A stretch of 64,000 bases of DNA from Roseovarius sp. W115 (GTDB lineage Bacteria > Pseudomonadota > Alphaproteobacteria > Rhodobacterales > Rhodobacteraceae), in contig NZ_CP146606.1 in the NCBI RefSeq assembly GCF_032842945.2, positions 2,670,501 through 2,734,500 of the forward strand. The letters run 5' to 3'. Under the pieces are notes generated by a model. That model did no database searches. It worked only from the letters and a program-made list of their open reading frames with translations, and had not been told where the DNA came from. A program made the translations under genes and the position numbers. This document shows, piece by piece, positions 43,400 through 53,051 of this stretch; position 1 is the stretch's first letter, and every line of letters begins with the position of its first letter.

Positions 43400-44329
43400 G
43401 TGCAGGCGCTTGTCGACGTCATCCTGCCGGTCTTTTTGGTGATCGGCTTTGGCTATCTGGCGGTCTGGCGCAACTGGTTTTCAGATGCGGGTGTGAACGG
43501 GTTGATGAAATTCACCCAGAATTTCGCCATCCCCTGTCTTCTCTTCTCGGCCATCGCCGGGCTTGATCTGAGCGCGAGTTTTGATCTTCGGCTGGTGTTC
43601 AGCTTTTACACAGGGGCGCTGAGCGGCTTTGTCTTGGGGCTGTTTGGTGCCTTGGTTGTTTTTAAAAGACCCATAGAAGACGCTGTTGTCATTGGGTTTT
43701 GTTGTCTCTTTTCCAACTCTGTCCTGCTCGGGCTTCCGCTGACCGAGCGCGCTTATGGACCGGACGCGTTAGAGGCCAACTTTGCCATTATCGCGCTGCA
43801 TTCACCGTTTTGCTATGGCGTGGGTATCACCGTGATGGAGGTGGTGCGTGCCAAGGGGCAGGCGGGACCCGCGCTTTTGGGCCGGGTGCTCAAAGCGATG
43901 TTTTCCAATGCGCTGATTGTGGGGATCGTTCTAGGTCTTTTGGTCAATTTGAGCGGCATCGCCTTGCCGCAGGTAATGCAGGACGGGCTGGACCTGATGT
44001 CGCGCGCAGCTTTGCCTGCTGCGCTTTTTGGTCTTGGTGGAGTCTTGGCCAGCTACCGGCCTGAGGGCGATATGCGGCTGGTGATCTATATCTGCCTTGT
44101 GTCGCTGATCGTGCATCCGCTGATCACGCGGGGCTTGGGTCTGATGGTGTCACTGCCGGTGGATGCGACACGGTCTGCCGTTCTGACGGCGGCGATGGCA
44201 CCGGGGGTGAATGCCTATATTTTCGCCAGCATGTATGGCCGTGCCATGCGCGTGGCGGCGACAGCGGTGCTGGTGGGCACGGGCCTAACCATTCTGACGG
44301 CGTGGGTTTGGTTGGGGGTGTTGCCGTAG
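43400..44329 (+). CDS. AEC-family transporter (auxin efflux carrier-like)
   Basis: A 309-residue membrane protein with about 10 hydrophobic segments and the AEC pattern of two five-helix halves: VILPVFLVIGFGYLAV at the start, NFAIPCLLFSAIAGL, FSNSVLLGLPLTERAYG in the crossover region, and LPAALFGLGGVLASY. It starts with GTG 43400, five bases after the previous stop. Bacterial AEC proteins move malate, malonate or other small organic acids. The 244-base gap after it has GC-rich imperfect inverted repeats but no gene. Confidence 0.88.
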   Translation: MQALVDVILPVFLVIGFGYLAVWRNWFSDAGVNGLMKFTQNFAIPCLLFSAIAGLDLSASFDLRLVFSFYTGALSGFVLGLFGALVVFKRPIEDAVVIGFCCLFSNSVLLGLPLTERAYGPDALEANFAIIALHSPFCYGVGITVMEVVRAKGQAGPALLGRVLKAMFSNALIVGIVLGLLVNLSGIALPQVMQDGLDLMSRAALPAALFGLGGVLASYRPEGDMRLVIYICLVSLIVHPLITRGLGLMVSLPVDATRSAVLTAAMAPGVNAYIFASMYGRAMRVAATAVLVGTGLTILTAWVWLGVLP

Positions 44330-44573
44330 GGGAGTGTGCTGATGCTTTTGGCGTGCTCTTAGGTCACCGATGAGCTCTCTCTAAACCTTTGTTCATCTCA
44401 CCAAAGGCACGGAATCAAGGCCGCAGGCCGCCGTGCCAGCGACGGACCGGCCCGATGGGCCGTCGCTTTGTCTGCCGCATGCGCAACGAATGGCTGTTGG
44501 ACGGCGTTGACAGGGATAAATCACGCCCCTCATATCGCAGAGGCGACGTCCCCCGGTCCGTCGCTGTCACGGC

Positions 44574-45806
44574 TCAACCATCCTTTACCGGCGCGCCACC
44601 TGCAAAACTGTTGCCATTCACGTAGTCACACGGCGCGTCCTGCATCTCCAGATGCAACCCCTCACCATCAAAGGGATTGGCTCGCGCAAGCGCTTCGTCC
44701 ACTTCAATGCCAAGGCCCGGTGCTTCAGGTGGGACGATAAACCCATCCTCCACCTTGATGCCGCCTTTGATCAACGCGTCATGAAACGGGGTTTCAATGG
44801 TTTCGCACATCAACAGGTTGGGAATGGAGGTGGCCAGATGCACATTGGCGGCCCATTCGATGGGGCCTGCATAGAGATGCGGGGCCATTTGCGCGTTGTA
44901 GACCTCTGCCATAGCGGCCACTTTCTTCATTTCCCAGATGCCGCCAGCACGGCCCAAAGCCGGTTGCAGGATTGTCGCCGCGCCTTGACGCAATACGGGG
45001 GCAAACTCCGTCTTGGTGGTCAGGCGTTCGCCAGTGGCCACAGGGATTGAGGTCGCCGCGGCCACCTTGGCCATTTCGCCGACATTGTCCGGTGGAATGG
45101 GTTCTTCGAACCACAAGGGGCTATAGGGTTCCAGCGCTTTGGCCAGCCGAATGGCACCTCCGGTGGTGAATTGCCCATGGGTGCCAAAAAGCAGATCGGC
45201 GCGGTCGCCCACAGCTTCGCGGATGGCTTTGCAGAAGGCGGCAGAAATTGAGATGTCGGACATGGCCGGCATATGCCCACCGCGCATTGTGTAGGGACCA
45301 GCTGGGTCAAATTTCACTGCCGTGTAACCGCGCGCCACACAGTCTAGCGCGGCTTCGGCGGCCATTTCCGGCGATGTCCAAAATTCAGCGACCTCATGCT
45401 TGGGCAGGGGGTAAAGATAGGTGTAAGCGCGTAACCGATCATTCATCCGCCCGCCCAAAAGCGCCCAGACAGGCCGCTCGCGCGCCTTGCCGAGGATGTC
45501 CCAACAGGCAATCTCCAGCCCTGAAAACGCACCTATGACTGTCAAGTCAGGGCGTTGCGTGAAGCCAGAGGAGTAAGCGCGGCGGAACATCAGTTCGATG
45601 TTTTCGGGGTTTTCGCCCGCCATGTGGCGCTCGAACACATCTTCGATCACGCCGCGCATGGCCTCGGGGCCAACGGAGCTGGCATAGCATTCACCCCAGC
45701 CAGTAATCCCGTTGTCTGTTGTCAGCTTCACAAGAATCCAATAGCGCCCGCCCCAACCCGGAGGCGGCGGGGCGGTGATGATGATATCGAGGTCTTTGAG
45801 TTTCAT
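44574..45806 (-). CDS. Mandelate racemase/muconate lactonizing enzyme-family (sugar-acid dehydratase-like)
   Basis: A 410-residue enolase-superfamily enzyme. ATG 45806 follows AGGAGA and begins MKLKDLDIIITAPPPPGWGG. Catalytic features are the KFDPAG strand, LLFGTHGQF (acid/base region), the metal Glu in LWFEEPIPPDN, VATGERLTTK, and APHLYAGPIEWAAN. The GTHGQF and EEP/GER pattern resembles acid-sugar dehydratases such as galactonate or altronate-type. It precedes an alcohol dehydrogenase on the same strand order (downstream of it), suggesting sugar-acid catabolism; substrate unresolved. Confidence 0.85.
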   Translation of the reverse strand: MKLKDLDIIITAPPPPGWGGRYWILVKLTTDNGITGWGECYASSVGPEAMRGVIEDVFERHMAGENPENIELMFRRAYSSGFTQRPDLTVIGAFSGLEIACWDILGKARERPVWALLGGRMNDRLRAYTYLYPLPKHEVAEFWTSPEMAAEAALDCVARGYTAVKFDPAGPYTMRGGHMPAMSDISISAAFCKAIREAVGDRADLLFGTHGQFTTGGAIRLAKALEPYSPLWFEEPIPPDNVGEMAKVAAATSIPVATGERLTTKTEFAPVLRQGAATILQPALGRAGGIWEMKKVAAMAEVYNAQMAPHLYAGPIEWAANVHLATSIPNLLMCETIETPFHDALIKGGIKVEDGFIVPPEAPGLGIEVDEALARANPFDGEGLHLEMQDAPCDYVNGNSFAGGAPVKDG

Positions 45807-45886
45807 GATCCGTCTCCTGAAGGGCGCGGAAAATTGCAATTTTCCGAGGCGTTTTCTTGCAAGAAAACGTCTCCCCGGGTGTGGCC

Positions 45887-46972
45887 TTAGCGCAGCATGA
45901 TCACGTTGCGCCGCGCGGTGCCGGTTTTGGTGTCGGCAATGGCTTCGTTGATCTGACCCAGTGACCAGCGGTTCGAAATCAGCTCATCAAGCTTGAGGCG
46001 GCCCTGTTCATACATATCCACCATCCAGGGGATATCGCGCTTGATCACCACATCGCCCATTTTGGAGCCGACCAGGGATTGCCCCACGGCGGCGAAATTG
46101 GCTGGCTCATAGGTCGAGGAGGCCCCGGTGGGTGGCATGCCCACCATGATCACCTGTCCGCCATAGGCCATATACCGAGGCGCTTCGTCATAGGCGCGCG
46201 GTACGCCGACGGTGACAAGCACGGCATCGGCCCCGCGGCCCATCAATTGTTTGGCCTCGCGCCAGGGGGAATCGCCGGTGGCCAGCACACCATCCGTGGC
46301 CCCGAAGCTGCGCGCGTCATCCAGTTTGTCTTCGGACATGTCCACGGCCACGATACGCCGTGCACCGGCAATCCTCGCGCCCTGAATGGCGTTGAGCCCG
46401 ACACCGCCTGCGCCGATGACCACCACGTCTTGTCCCGCACGCAGCTTGGCGGCATTCACCACCGCACCAACGCCAGTAACCACGCCACAAGCCAGCAGGC
46501 TGGCGGCGTCCATGGCGATGCCTTCGGGCAGCTTCACGACCTGGCTGTGGTGTACGACGACGCGTTCTGCAAAGGCGCCGCAGGCCATGGCCTGATGGAG
46601 TTTGCCTCCGTCTTTCGTCTTCAGCGGGCCGTGATCGCCGTCATAGGGGGTCTCGCAAATCGTGGGCTGTCCTGCGCCGCAGCTGGGGCATTGTCCGCAG
46701 GCCCGGATGAGTGTGACCACGACAGGATCGTCTTGGACAAGACCGCTTACACCCTGACCTACACCCGTGACGCGACCCGCGGCTTCATGACCATAGACGG
46801 CAGGCAGCGAGCCGCCCCAGGCGCCTTCGGCATAGGAGATGTCAGAGTGGCAGATTGCGACGGCATCAAGCGTCACCTCAATCTCACCGGCTTCCGGCGC
46901 ACGCAGGTCCACGTCTTCGACGACCAGGGCTTTGCCAAATTCATGGCACACGGCGGCTTTGATGGTGGTCAT
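45887..46972 (-). CDS. Zinc-dependent alcohol dehydrogenase
   Basis: A 361-residue medium-chain dehydrogenase. ATG 46972 follows GGGAGGG. The catalytic zinc ligands are in VAICHSDISY and YGHEAAGRV, structural zinc cysteines in CGQCPSCGAGQPTIC, and the NAD-binding loop GAGGVGLNAIQGA. The NADP/NAD-selecting acidic residue appears as VAVDMSEDKL, so NAD is likely. Class III/formaldehyde-type similarity is general; substrate unknown. It lies upstream of the dehydratase-like gene with an 80-base gap. Confidence 0.9.
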   Translation of the reverse strand: MTTIKAAVCHEFGKALVVEDVDLRAPEAGEIEVTLDAVAICHSDISYAEGAWGGSLPAVYGHEAAGRVTGVGQGVSGLVQDDPVVVTLIRACGQCPSCGAGQPTICETPYDGDHGPLKTKDGGKLHQAMACGAFAERVVVHHSQVVKLPEGIAMDAASLLACGVVTGVGAVVNAAKLRAGQDVVVIGAGGVGLNAIQGARIAGARRIVAVDMSEDKLDDARSFGATDGVLATGDSPWREAKQLMGRGADAVLVTVGVPRAYDEAPRYMAYGGQVIMVGMPPTGASSTYEPANFAAVGQSLVGSKMGDVVIKRDIPWMVDMYEQGRLKLDELISNRWSLGQINEAIADTKTGTARRNVIMLR

Positions 46973-47041
46973 GATCCCTCCCGATGGTATTTTCGTCACC
47001 CTGCGCGCGATTGTGGTGCAAATTCAAGGCGGAAACCGACG

Positions 47042-48262
47042 TTACGTGACGCGAATGTCATCTTGCGCCTTGCGCCTGCGCAAAAAGAGCAGGAGGCCAG
47101 CGAAGGCCAGGACAAGCGAGGCGAGAAAGGGCGCGCCGGGGAAATAGACAGGTGCGTTGGGGGCGGTGAAGACAGCAAAGACATTCGTCATCAGCAAAGG
47201 CGAGAGGATCATCGCCAATGCGCCCACAGAGGTGAAGATGCCCTGCAACTCGCCCTGCGCATCCTCTGACGTCTGGCGCGACAGGATGGCTTGCAGGGCA
47301 GGGACTGACATCGCGGCCATGGCCGAGACAGGGGTGAGCGCCAGCGCGGCCCAGCCATTCGTGAGGAAGGCCAGAATGGAAAAGGAGATGATGGCAAAGC
47401 TGAACCCTGCCATGACGGTGCCGACCTCGCCTAGATGTTTGATTGCGATGCGAATGAGCCCGCCCTGAACCAGCGCCATGGAGATACCAAAGACCGCCAG
47501 GGATATGCCGATCATACGCGTGTCCCAGTCGAACCGCGCTTGGGTGAAATAGGCCCAGATCGCCGGGTAGGCGTTGAAGGCCAGCTGGTAAAGCAAGAGC
47601 ACTGTCAACAGGCGGCCCAGACCGGGCAGAGCACGGATGTGCTTGATGGCCCCGAACGGGTTGGCGCGTGACAGGGTAAAGGCGCGGCGGGTCTTGTCGG
47701 TGACGGTTTCGGGCAGGACGATGAGACCAAAAAGAAAGTTGATGAACGCCAGCAATGCTGCAGCATAAAAAGGCGCGCGTGGGCCCAGATCACCCAAGAG
47801 TCCCCCGATCAATGGTCCCAGCACAAAGCCCAGACCAAAGGCGGCACTGACCAGCCCAAAGCCTGCGCCGCGTTTCTCGGGAGGGTTTGTATCGGCCATA
47901 AAAGCGGCTGCGGTGGATTGCGTGGCCCCGGCAATGCCGCCGACGATACGGGCCAAAAGCAGGATCCAGATGCTGTGGGTGATGGCCATGACAACGTAGT
48001 CAGCAGCCATAACAAAAAGCGACACCAAAAGAATAGGCCGACGCCCATACCTATCTGACAGGTTGCCAATCAAAGGGCCAAAGAGAAACTGCATCACCGC
48101 AAAGCTGGAGGACAATATCCCGCCCCAGATCGCCGCATTGGCCAATGTACCGCCTTCGATGTCCAGGATCAGCGCAGGCATAACTGGGATGATGATGCCG
48201 ATGCCCATGGCGTCGATCATGACGGTCATCAGGATGAACAGAACAGGCAGGCGAGAGGACAT
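47042..48262 (-). CDS. MFS efflux transporter, TetA-like
   Basis: A 406-residue 12-helix major-facilitator protein. Motif A between helices 2 and 3 is GNLSDRYGRRPILL, the motif C-like antiporter signature GFVLGPLIGGLLG lies in helix 5, and the start DAMGIGIIIPVMPALI is typical of the TCR/Tet class drug-H+ antiporters. The natural substrate is not known; TetA-like proteins in environmental bacteria often export unrelated compounds. Confidence 0.88.
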   Translation of the reverse strand: MSSRLPVLFILMTVMIDAMGIGIIIPVMPALILDIEGGTLANAAIWGGILSSSFAVMQFLFGPLIGNLSDRYGRRPILLVSLFVMAADYVVMAITHSIWILLLARIVGGIAGATQSTAAAFMADTNPPEKRGAGFGLVSAAFGLGFVLGPLIGGLLGDLGPRAPFYAAALLAFINFLFGLIVLPETVTDKTRRAFTLSRANPFGAIKHIRALPGLGRLLTVLLLYQLAFNAYPAIWAYFTQARFDWDTRMIGISLAVFGISMALVQGGLIRIAIKHLGEVGTVMAGFSFAIISFSILAFLTNGWAALALTPVSAMAAMSVPALQAILSRQTSEDAQGELQGIFTSVGALAMILSPLLMTNVFAVFTAPNAPVYFPGAPFLASLVLAFAGLLLFLRRRKAQDDIRVT

Positions 48263-48338
48263 GGCGGCTCTTTGGGGCGGTGTGCCCTCGGAATTAGCTT
48301 AGTGGGTCATGCGCGGGCGCAAAAGCCTGTTTTTGCGC

Positions 48339-49127
48339 TCAAATATGCCCAATCCTGCGCAGGAACGCCGTTAGGTGCTTGGCATAGGTTTCGGGCTGTT
48401 CCACGCAAGGCAGGTGCCCCGCGCGGCGCATAAGCTGAAATTCCGAGCCGGGCACGAGGTCAACGGTTTCTCGCACAAGATCAGGTGGGGTGGCGCCGTC
48501 CTCAGATCCTGCGATGCCCAATAGAGGAAGGCGCAGGCCGCTGGTGGGGGTGTAGAAATCCGTGCCTGCAATGGCGGCGGAACAGCCGATATAGCCATCG
48601 TCGGATTGGCTGATCAGCATCTCACGCCACGTGTTGAGCTTAGGGCTTGCCAGAAAGTCGCGTGAAAACCAGCGGTCCATCACCGCATCGGCTATGGATG
48701 CAATGCCGCCTGCGCGTACCGCGTCGATCCGGGTTTGCCACAGTTCTTTTGTGCCGATCTTGGCGGCGGTGTTCGACAGCACAAGCGCGCGGATTTGGTC
48801 GAGCCGTTTGACCGCCAGCCCCTGGCCGATCATTCCGCCAATGGAAAGACCGACAAAGACGCAATCGCGGATTTTGAGGTGATCCAGCAGGGCCTCGGCA
48901 TCGCTCACGAGCGCGCCCATCGCGTAGGGGGCCGGGGGCACCTCAGATTGCCCATGCCCGCGCTTGTCATAGCGGACGATACGCAAGCCGTTGGGAAGAT
49001 GGGGCAGGATCGGGTCCCACAGGTGCAGGTTGGTGCCGAGCGAGTTGGCGAAGACAAGTGCGGGGCCATCGGATGGCCCGTCATCGCGGTAGTGCAGGGT
49101 GATGTCATTTACCTTGGTAAAGGCCAT
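48339..49127 (-). CDS. pcaD: 3-oxoadipate enol-lactonase
   Basis: A 262-residue alpha/beta hydrolase with the nucleophile elbow GLSIGGMIG, an oxyanion segment FANSLGTNLHLWD, the YDKRGHGQS strand-turn motif, and the final His in RRAGHLPCVEQPE. These match PcaD, which opens 3-oxoadipate enol-lactone in the protocatechuate branch of the beta-ketoadipate pathway. It lies 21 bases downstream of pobA on the same strand, giving a partial aromatic-degradation unit; pcaHG, pcaB and pcaC are not in the window. Confidence 0.87.
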   Translation of the reverse strand: MAFTKVNDITLHYRDDGPSDGPALVFANSLGTNLHLWDPILPHLPNGLRIVRYDKRGHGQSEVPPAPYAMGALVSDAEALLDHLKIRDCVFVGLSIGGMIGQGLAVKRLDQIRALVLSNTAAKIGTKELWQTRIDAVRAGGIASIADAVMDRWFSRDFLASPKLNTWREMLISQSDDGYIGCSAAIAGTDFYTPTSGLRLPLLGIAGSEDGATPPDLVRETVDLVPGSEFQLMRRAGHLPCVEQPETYAKHLTAFLRRIGHI

Positions 49128-49148
49128 AGCGGGGTCCGTTCACAATGT

Positions 49149-50318
49149 TTAATAGGGCAGGCCGACATAGTTCTGGGCCAGCGCCATCTGCGCTGCGCGG
49201 TTCTCAGCCAGATGCGCAAGCTCAGCCTGTTGAATGTTATGATCAAATTCGGATTGATCCGGGAAATGGTGCAAAAGTTTGGTCATGTACCAACTGAACC
49301 GCTGGGTTTTCCAGACCCGGGCGAGGGCGGTTTCGGAATAGCGCGACAGAGCGGCCTCATCGCTGTCATCGTAGAATGCCAAGAGCGCCTGCCACAGATA
49401 GTAGACATCGCTCGCGGCGGTGTTCAGTCCCTTCGCTCCCGTCGGCGGCACGATGTGGGCCGCGTCCCCACACAGGAACAACCGTCCCCATTGCAGCGGT
49501 TCGCAGACAAAAGAGCGCAGCGGCGCGATGGATTTTTCAATCGACGGCCCGGTGATCAGGGTATCCGCGGCCTCCTGCGGGATGCGGCGTTTCAATTCGT
49601 TCCAGAACCGGTCATCGGACCAGTTGTCTGGGCTGTCGCTCAGGTCGCATTGCACGTAATAGCGGCTAAGCGTCGGGTTGCGCATAGAGCATAGCGCAAA
49701 TCCACGGGTGGAATTGGCGTAGATGAGTTCGTCACTCACGGGCGGCGTCTCGGACAGAATTCCCATCCAGCCGAACGGGTAAGCCTTTTCAAACTCGCGG
49801 CGTTTTTCCCTGGGAATGGCCTGTCGGGAAGGGCCGTGAAACCCGTCGCATCCGGCGATGATATCGCAGGTCAGGTGTTTGGTTTGGCCGTCATGTGTGA
49901 ACTCGATTCTAGGATTCTTTGTTTCAATATCACAAAGGGTTACATTGCTGCATTCATGTAAAGTCAGCAAGCCCGAAGTATCGCGCGCCTCGTAGAGATC
50001 CTGCGTCAGTTCCGTCTGACCATAGACCGTAACATATTGATCAATCAGCGCTTTGAAATCGAGGTGAAACATGCCGCCAGGATAGGCGATATTGGTGCCA
50101 TGGTGCAGAAAGCTTTCCCGTTTCAGACGCGCACCGACACCCGCCTCATGCATCAGGTTGACGAGCCCGGCCTCCAGCACGCCCGCGCGAATGCGGCCCA
50201 GCACATGCGCGCGGCTTTGGCGTTCGAGAATGACCGTGTCGATCCCCGATTTGTGCAAAAGCTGACCCAGCAAAAGGCCCGAAGGCCCGCCGCCGATAAT
50301 GGCCACTTGGGTGCGCAT
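49149..50318 (-). CDS. pobA: 4-hydroxybenzoate 3-monooxygenase
   Basis: A 389-residue flavoprotein hydroxylase that makes protocatechuate from 4-hydroxybenzoate with NADPH and oxygen. ATG 50318 follows AGGGAAA. FAD motif GGGPSGLLLGQLL, the RAGVLEAG and DG segments (AGCDGFHGPSRQAI), and the second FAD motif LFLCGDAAHIVPPTGAKGLNTAASD are all present. Length is that of PobA (about 390-394). Coupled to pcaD downstream; no pobR regulator is adjacent. Confidence 0.93.
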   Translation of the reverse strand: MRTQVAIIGGGPSGLLLGQLLHKSGIDTVILERQSRAHVLGRIRAGVLEAGLVNLMHEAGVGARLKRESFLHHGTNIAYPGGMFHLDFKALIDQYVTVYGQTELTQDLYEARDTSGLLTLHECSNVTLCDIETKNPRIEFTHDGQTKHLTCDIIAGCDGFHGPSRQAIPREKRREFEKAYPFGWMGILSETPPVSDELIYANSTRGFALCSMRNPTLSRYYVQCDLSDSPDNWSDDRFWNELKRRIPQEAADTLITGPSIEKSIAPLRSFVCEPLQWGRLFLCGDAAHIVPPTGAKGLNTAASDVYYLWQALLAFYDDSDEAALSRYSETALARVWKTQRFSWYMTKLLHHFPDQSEFDHNIQQAELAHLAENRAAQMALAQNYVGLPY

Positions 50319-50401
50319 GACATTTCCCTGTTCGCGTTTGCGACAGAAAGCCATGGCGCGATGCGCATGTCTATGGCTATTCGGGCATGGGGTGTGCCAC
50401 G

Positions 50402-50725
50402 CTAATGCGAGATCACCGCCAGCCCGGCCAGAACGAACGCTCCGCCCATGGCATCGCGGCCTGAAAGACCTTCTCCGATGGCGAATGCGTATGTGAGCAC
50501 AACCAGCGTTTCGATGCCGATGATGATGAGATAGAGCGCGCCCAGTGAGATTTCGCGCATCAGGATGATCTCGACCTGCGTTGCCGCGACAAATCCCAAA
50601 ACGATGAGCGCCAGGGCCGCAATCGTCCAGTGACCTGAGGCCATTTTCATGCCGATGGTGGCCACGGCATAACCCAAAGCGGCAATGACGGCCAATCCGA
50701 GCAGCCGTGTTTCAATAACTTCCAT
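50402..50725 (-). CDS. Small four-helix membrane protein of the DMT/SMR type
   Basis: A 107-residue, almost entirely hydrophobic protein with four membrane segments (VIAALGYAVATIGMKMA; IAALALIVLGFVAATQVEII; GALYLIIIGIETLVVLTYAFAIGE; GGAFVLAGLAVISH). The membrane-embedded glutamate and length resemble small multidrug resistance or half-EamA proteins, but the classic SMR signature is weak. Function unassigned; frequent neighbour genes are not informative. Confidence 0.65.
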   Translation of the reverse strand: MEVIETRLLGLAVIAALGYAVATIGMKMASGHWTIAALALIVLGFVAATQVEIILMREISLGALYLIIIGIETLVVLTYAFAIGEGLSGRDAMGGAFVLAGLAVISH

Positions 50726-50847
50726 ACTTAAATCGACGGCTCATGAACCGTTCATGTTCGTTAGTAGTAAACGGGGCCGCCGCCCCTAAAGTAAATTGTT
50801 TTAATCAAAGTAGGGTCAGGGTAGCACAAAACTGGCTTCCACCAAAG

Positions 50848-52068
50848 TCAGCTTTTGTTGTTCGCGCCACGCATCCGAACATGCGCCATGATTTGTCCGT
50901 GGTCAGAGGCAAGCTTGTTGTAGGGCGCCTCGGGGTGCGAGCCGTCGGTGAGGTGGTCGTTAAAGACACTGAAATAGCTCATTTCGCCGACGCGGTCGGT
51001 AAATTCGGGATGAAAGTGTTGGGACATGAAAATCTGGTCAATGCTTTCATACACCCCGCCAAAGGCCGAGGTATACACCATGTCGCGCAGGGATTTACGC
51101 ACAAACAGCTTCTCGGCCGAATGCAGCCGCACGGCCTGGATGTCTTCGGTGATCTGCGCGCTCTCTTCCTCGGAATAGCGGTCAGAATATTCTTTTGCGT
51201 CGTGGCGCAGCATCCAGGCGTAGTTTTTGAAGGGGGTTTCGCCTGTGATTATCTCGGTCGAAACAGCGTGTTCGCCATCGTTGAAATCGCCCAGCACCAT
51301 GACAGGATGGCCTGCTTTCAATTCGGCCACAATTTCGCGCCTGAGCACCCAGGCTTCGGCCATACGTCGCAGCGCAGAGCGCAATGAGCCGAGCGCGCGG
51401 CCGACGGGGTCGTAGTTGGTCAGGTCTTCTTCGGGTGCAAAATCCGCGCCATCGGGTCTGATGTGCTCACCCAATTTGGATTTCAGGTGACAGTTGAACA
51501 CGGTCACGCTTTGCCCGCCTACGGGGATGCGTGCCTTCAGGATCGGGCGCGACAGGCGGCGCAGCGTGTAGTGCCCGGCATCCTTGTCGCCCTCCATGCC
51601 GCGCAAGGTGTTGAAGGGAATATGCAAAGGCTTATCAAGATCTTGCAAGATTTCGGGGCGCCCCTCAAAACCCAGCCGAGACAGGATCGCCACGCCCGGG
51701 CGCCGCCGCCCTGCCTCACCGCTATCGGCGGCGTTGGGGGCAAAGGCCAGGGTCGCATCATCATAGGGTGTCACCGCCAGTTTGCGGAAGATCGCCTTGC
51801 GGTGATAGCGCTTGGATTTGTCCGGGATGCTGGCGTCATTGAGCGCATGTGCGCGGCGCGAGGTTTCCTCGATCACATCACGCAGCGGCTCTTCCTCGAA
51901 AATCTCCTGAAACCCGACAATGTCCGCATCAAGTGTCAAAAGCTGATCAGCAAGCCAGTCTTTCTTCCACGCGTATTCTTCGGGCGAGTAGGTCTGGAAC
52001 TGATAATATTCCTTTTCCGCGCCGATGAGGTTCTTGACGTTGAAAGAGGCGATGGTGAAGTCGGTCAT
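50848..52068 (-). CDS. Endonuclease/exonuclease/phosphatase-family protein
   Basis: A 406-residue cytoplasmic protein of the DNase I-like fold. Catalytic segments in order: IASFNVKNL, DADIVGFQEIF, VFNCHLKSKLGEH, VMVLGDFNDGEH, and the final SDHGQIMA. These give the metal-binding Glu, the catalytic His and the Asp/Asn pairs of the family. No signal peptide. Substrate (nucleic acid or phospho-ester) cannot be told. It is 5 bases from the dehydratase gene on the same strand. Confidence 0.86.
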   Translation of the reverse strand: MTDFTIASFNVKNLIGAEKEYYQFQTYSPEEYAWKKDWLADQLLTLDADIVGFQEIFEEEPLRDVIEETSRRAHALNDASIPDKSKRYHRKAIFRKLAVTPYDDATLAFAPNAADSGEAGRRRPGVAILSRLGFEGRPEILQDLDKPLHIPFNTLRGMEGDKDAGHYTLRRLSRPILKARIPVGGQSVTVFNCHLKSKLGEHIRPDGADFAPEEDLTNYDPVGRALGSLRSALRRMAEAWVLRREIVAELKAGHPVMVLGDFNDGEHAVSTEIITGETPFKNYAWMLRHDAKEYSDRYSEEESAQITEDIQAVRLHSAEKLFVRKSLRDMVYTSAFGGVYESIDQIFMSQHFHPEFTDRVGEMSYFSVFNDHLTDGSHPEAPYNKLASDHGQIMAHVRMRGANNKS

Positions 52069-52073
52069 ACTCT

Positions 52074-53051
52074 TTACCTTGTGAGTTGAAGGGCGCGTTC
52101 AAACATCGGCGCATCTACATTGCCGCCCGAGATGGTGCAGATCACCGTATCGGCGTTCAGCTCATCTCCGTGGAAGAGCGCAGCGGCCAGAGCGGCGGCA
52201 CCGCCGGGTTCTGCGATGACTTTGAGTCGTTCAAAGGCGTGGGCCATGGTGCGCAGGCAGTCGTCTTCGCTCACGACGATGCCGGGGCCAACGAGGCGTT
52301 GCAGAATCGGAAAGGTGATATGGCCCGGCGCAGGGGTCAGGATAGCATCGCAGATATTGCCGGACATCTGGTTGTTGGTTTCAATGTTGCCCGAGAGAAG
52401 GGAGCGTTTGACGTCATCGAACCCATCGGGCTCTACGGGGCGCACTTTGAACCCCGGCGCGTCGGCCTCACAGGCCAGCGCAATGCCGGATGTCAGCCCG
52501 CCGCCACCGCAACAGACCAGCACCTCGGCGTCTTTAATGCCAAGCTCAGCCGCCTGTTCGGCAATCTCCAGCCCGCAGGTGCCTTGACCCGCGATAACTT
52601 GGGGTTCGTCGTAGGGTCGGATCAGTGTCAGCCCGCGTTCAGCCTGAAGCGTATCCCCCAACGCCTCGCGGCTTTCGCCGCCAGCACGGTCATAAAGCAC
52701 CACGTCGGCGCCCAGGGCACGGGTGTTGTTGATTTTAATCTCCGGTGCGTCCTTGGGCATGATGATCACCGCAGGCACACCAAATTCTCGCGCTGCCAGT
52801 GCTACGCCCTGGGCGTGGTTGCCCGACGAAAAGGCCAGAACGCCTTTGGCGCGGGTGGTGTCATCAAGCGCGGACACGGCCGAGCGCCCACCGCGGTATT
52901 TGAAGCTTCCGGTATGTTGCAGGCATTCGGGTTTGACGAAGACACGCCGCCCGGCGATCTCATCAAGGAAAGGCGAGGACAAAAGCGGGGTGCGCCGGGC
53001 ATGGCCCTTGAGCCGCTCGGCGGCGGCGCGAATCATGGTGATATCGGTCAT
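52074..53051 (-). CDS. PLP-dependent threonine/serine dehydratase-like enzyme
   Basis: A 325-residue fold-type II PLP enzyme. The PLP lysine is in GSFKYRGGRSAV, the phosphate-binding glycine loop is CCGGGGLTSG, and SSGNHAQGVALAA is the substrate Asn loop. There is no C-terminal ACT domain, so it is a catabolic-type threonine/serine dehydratase or a serine racemase-like enzyme rather than feedback-regulated IlvA. It overlaps the upstream hydrolase by ATGA. Confidence 0.9.
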   Translation of the reverse strand: MTDITMIRAAAERLKGHARRTPLLSSPFLDEIAGRRVFVKPECLQHTGSFKYRGGRSAVSALDDTTRAKGVLAFSSGNHAQGVALAAREFGVPAVIIMPKDAPEIKINNTRALGADVVLYDRAGGESREALGDTLQAERGLTLIRPYDEPQVIAGQGTCGLEIAEQAAELGIKDAEVLVCCGGGGLTSGIALACEADAPGFKVRPVEPDGFDDVKRSLLSGNIETNNQMSGNICDAILTPAPGHITFPILQRLVGPGIVVSEDDCLRTMAHAFERLKVIAEPGGAAALAAALFHGDELNADTVICTISGGNVDAPMFERALQLTR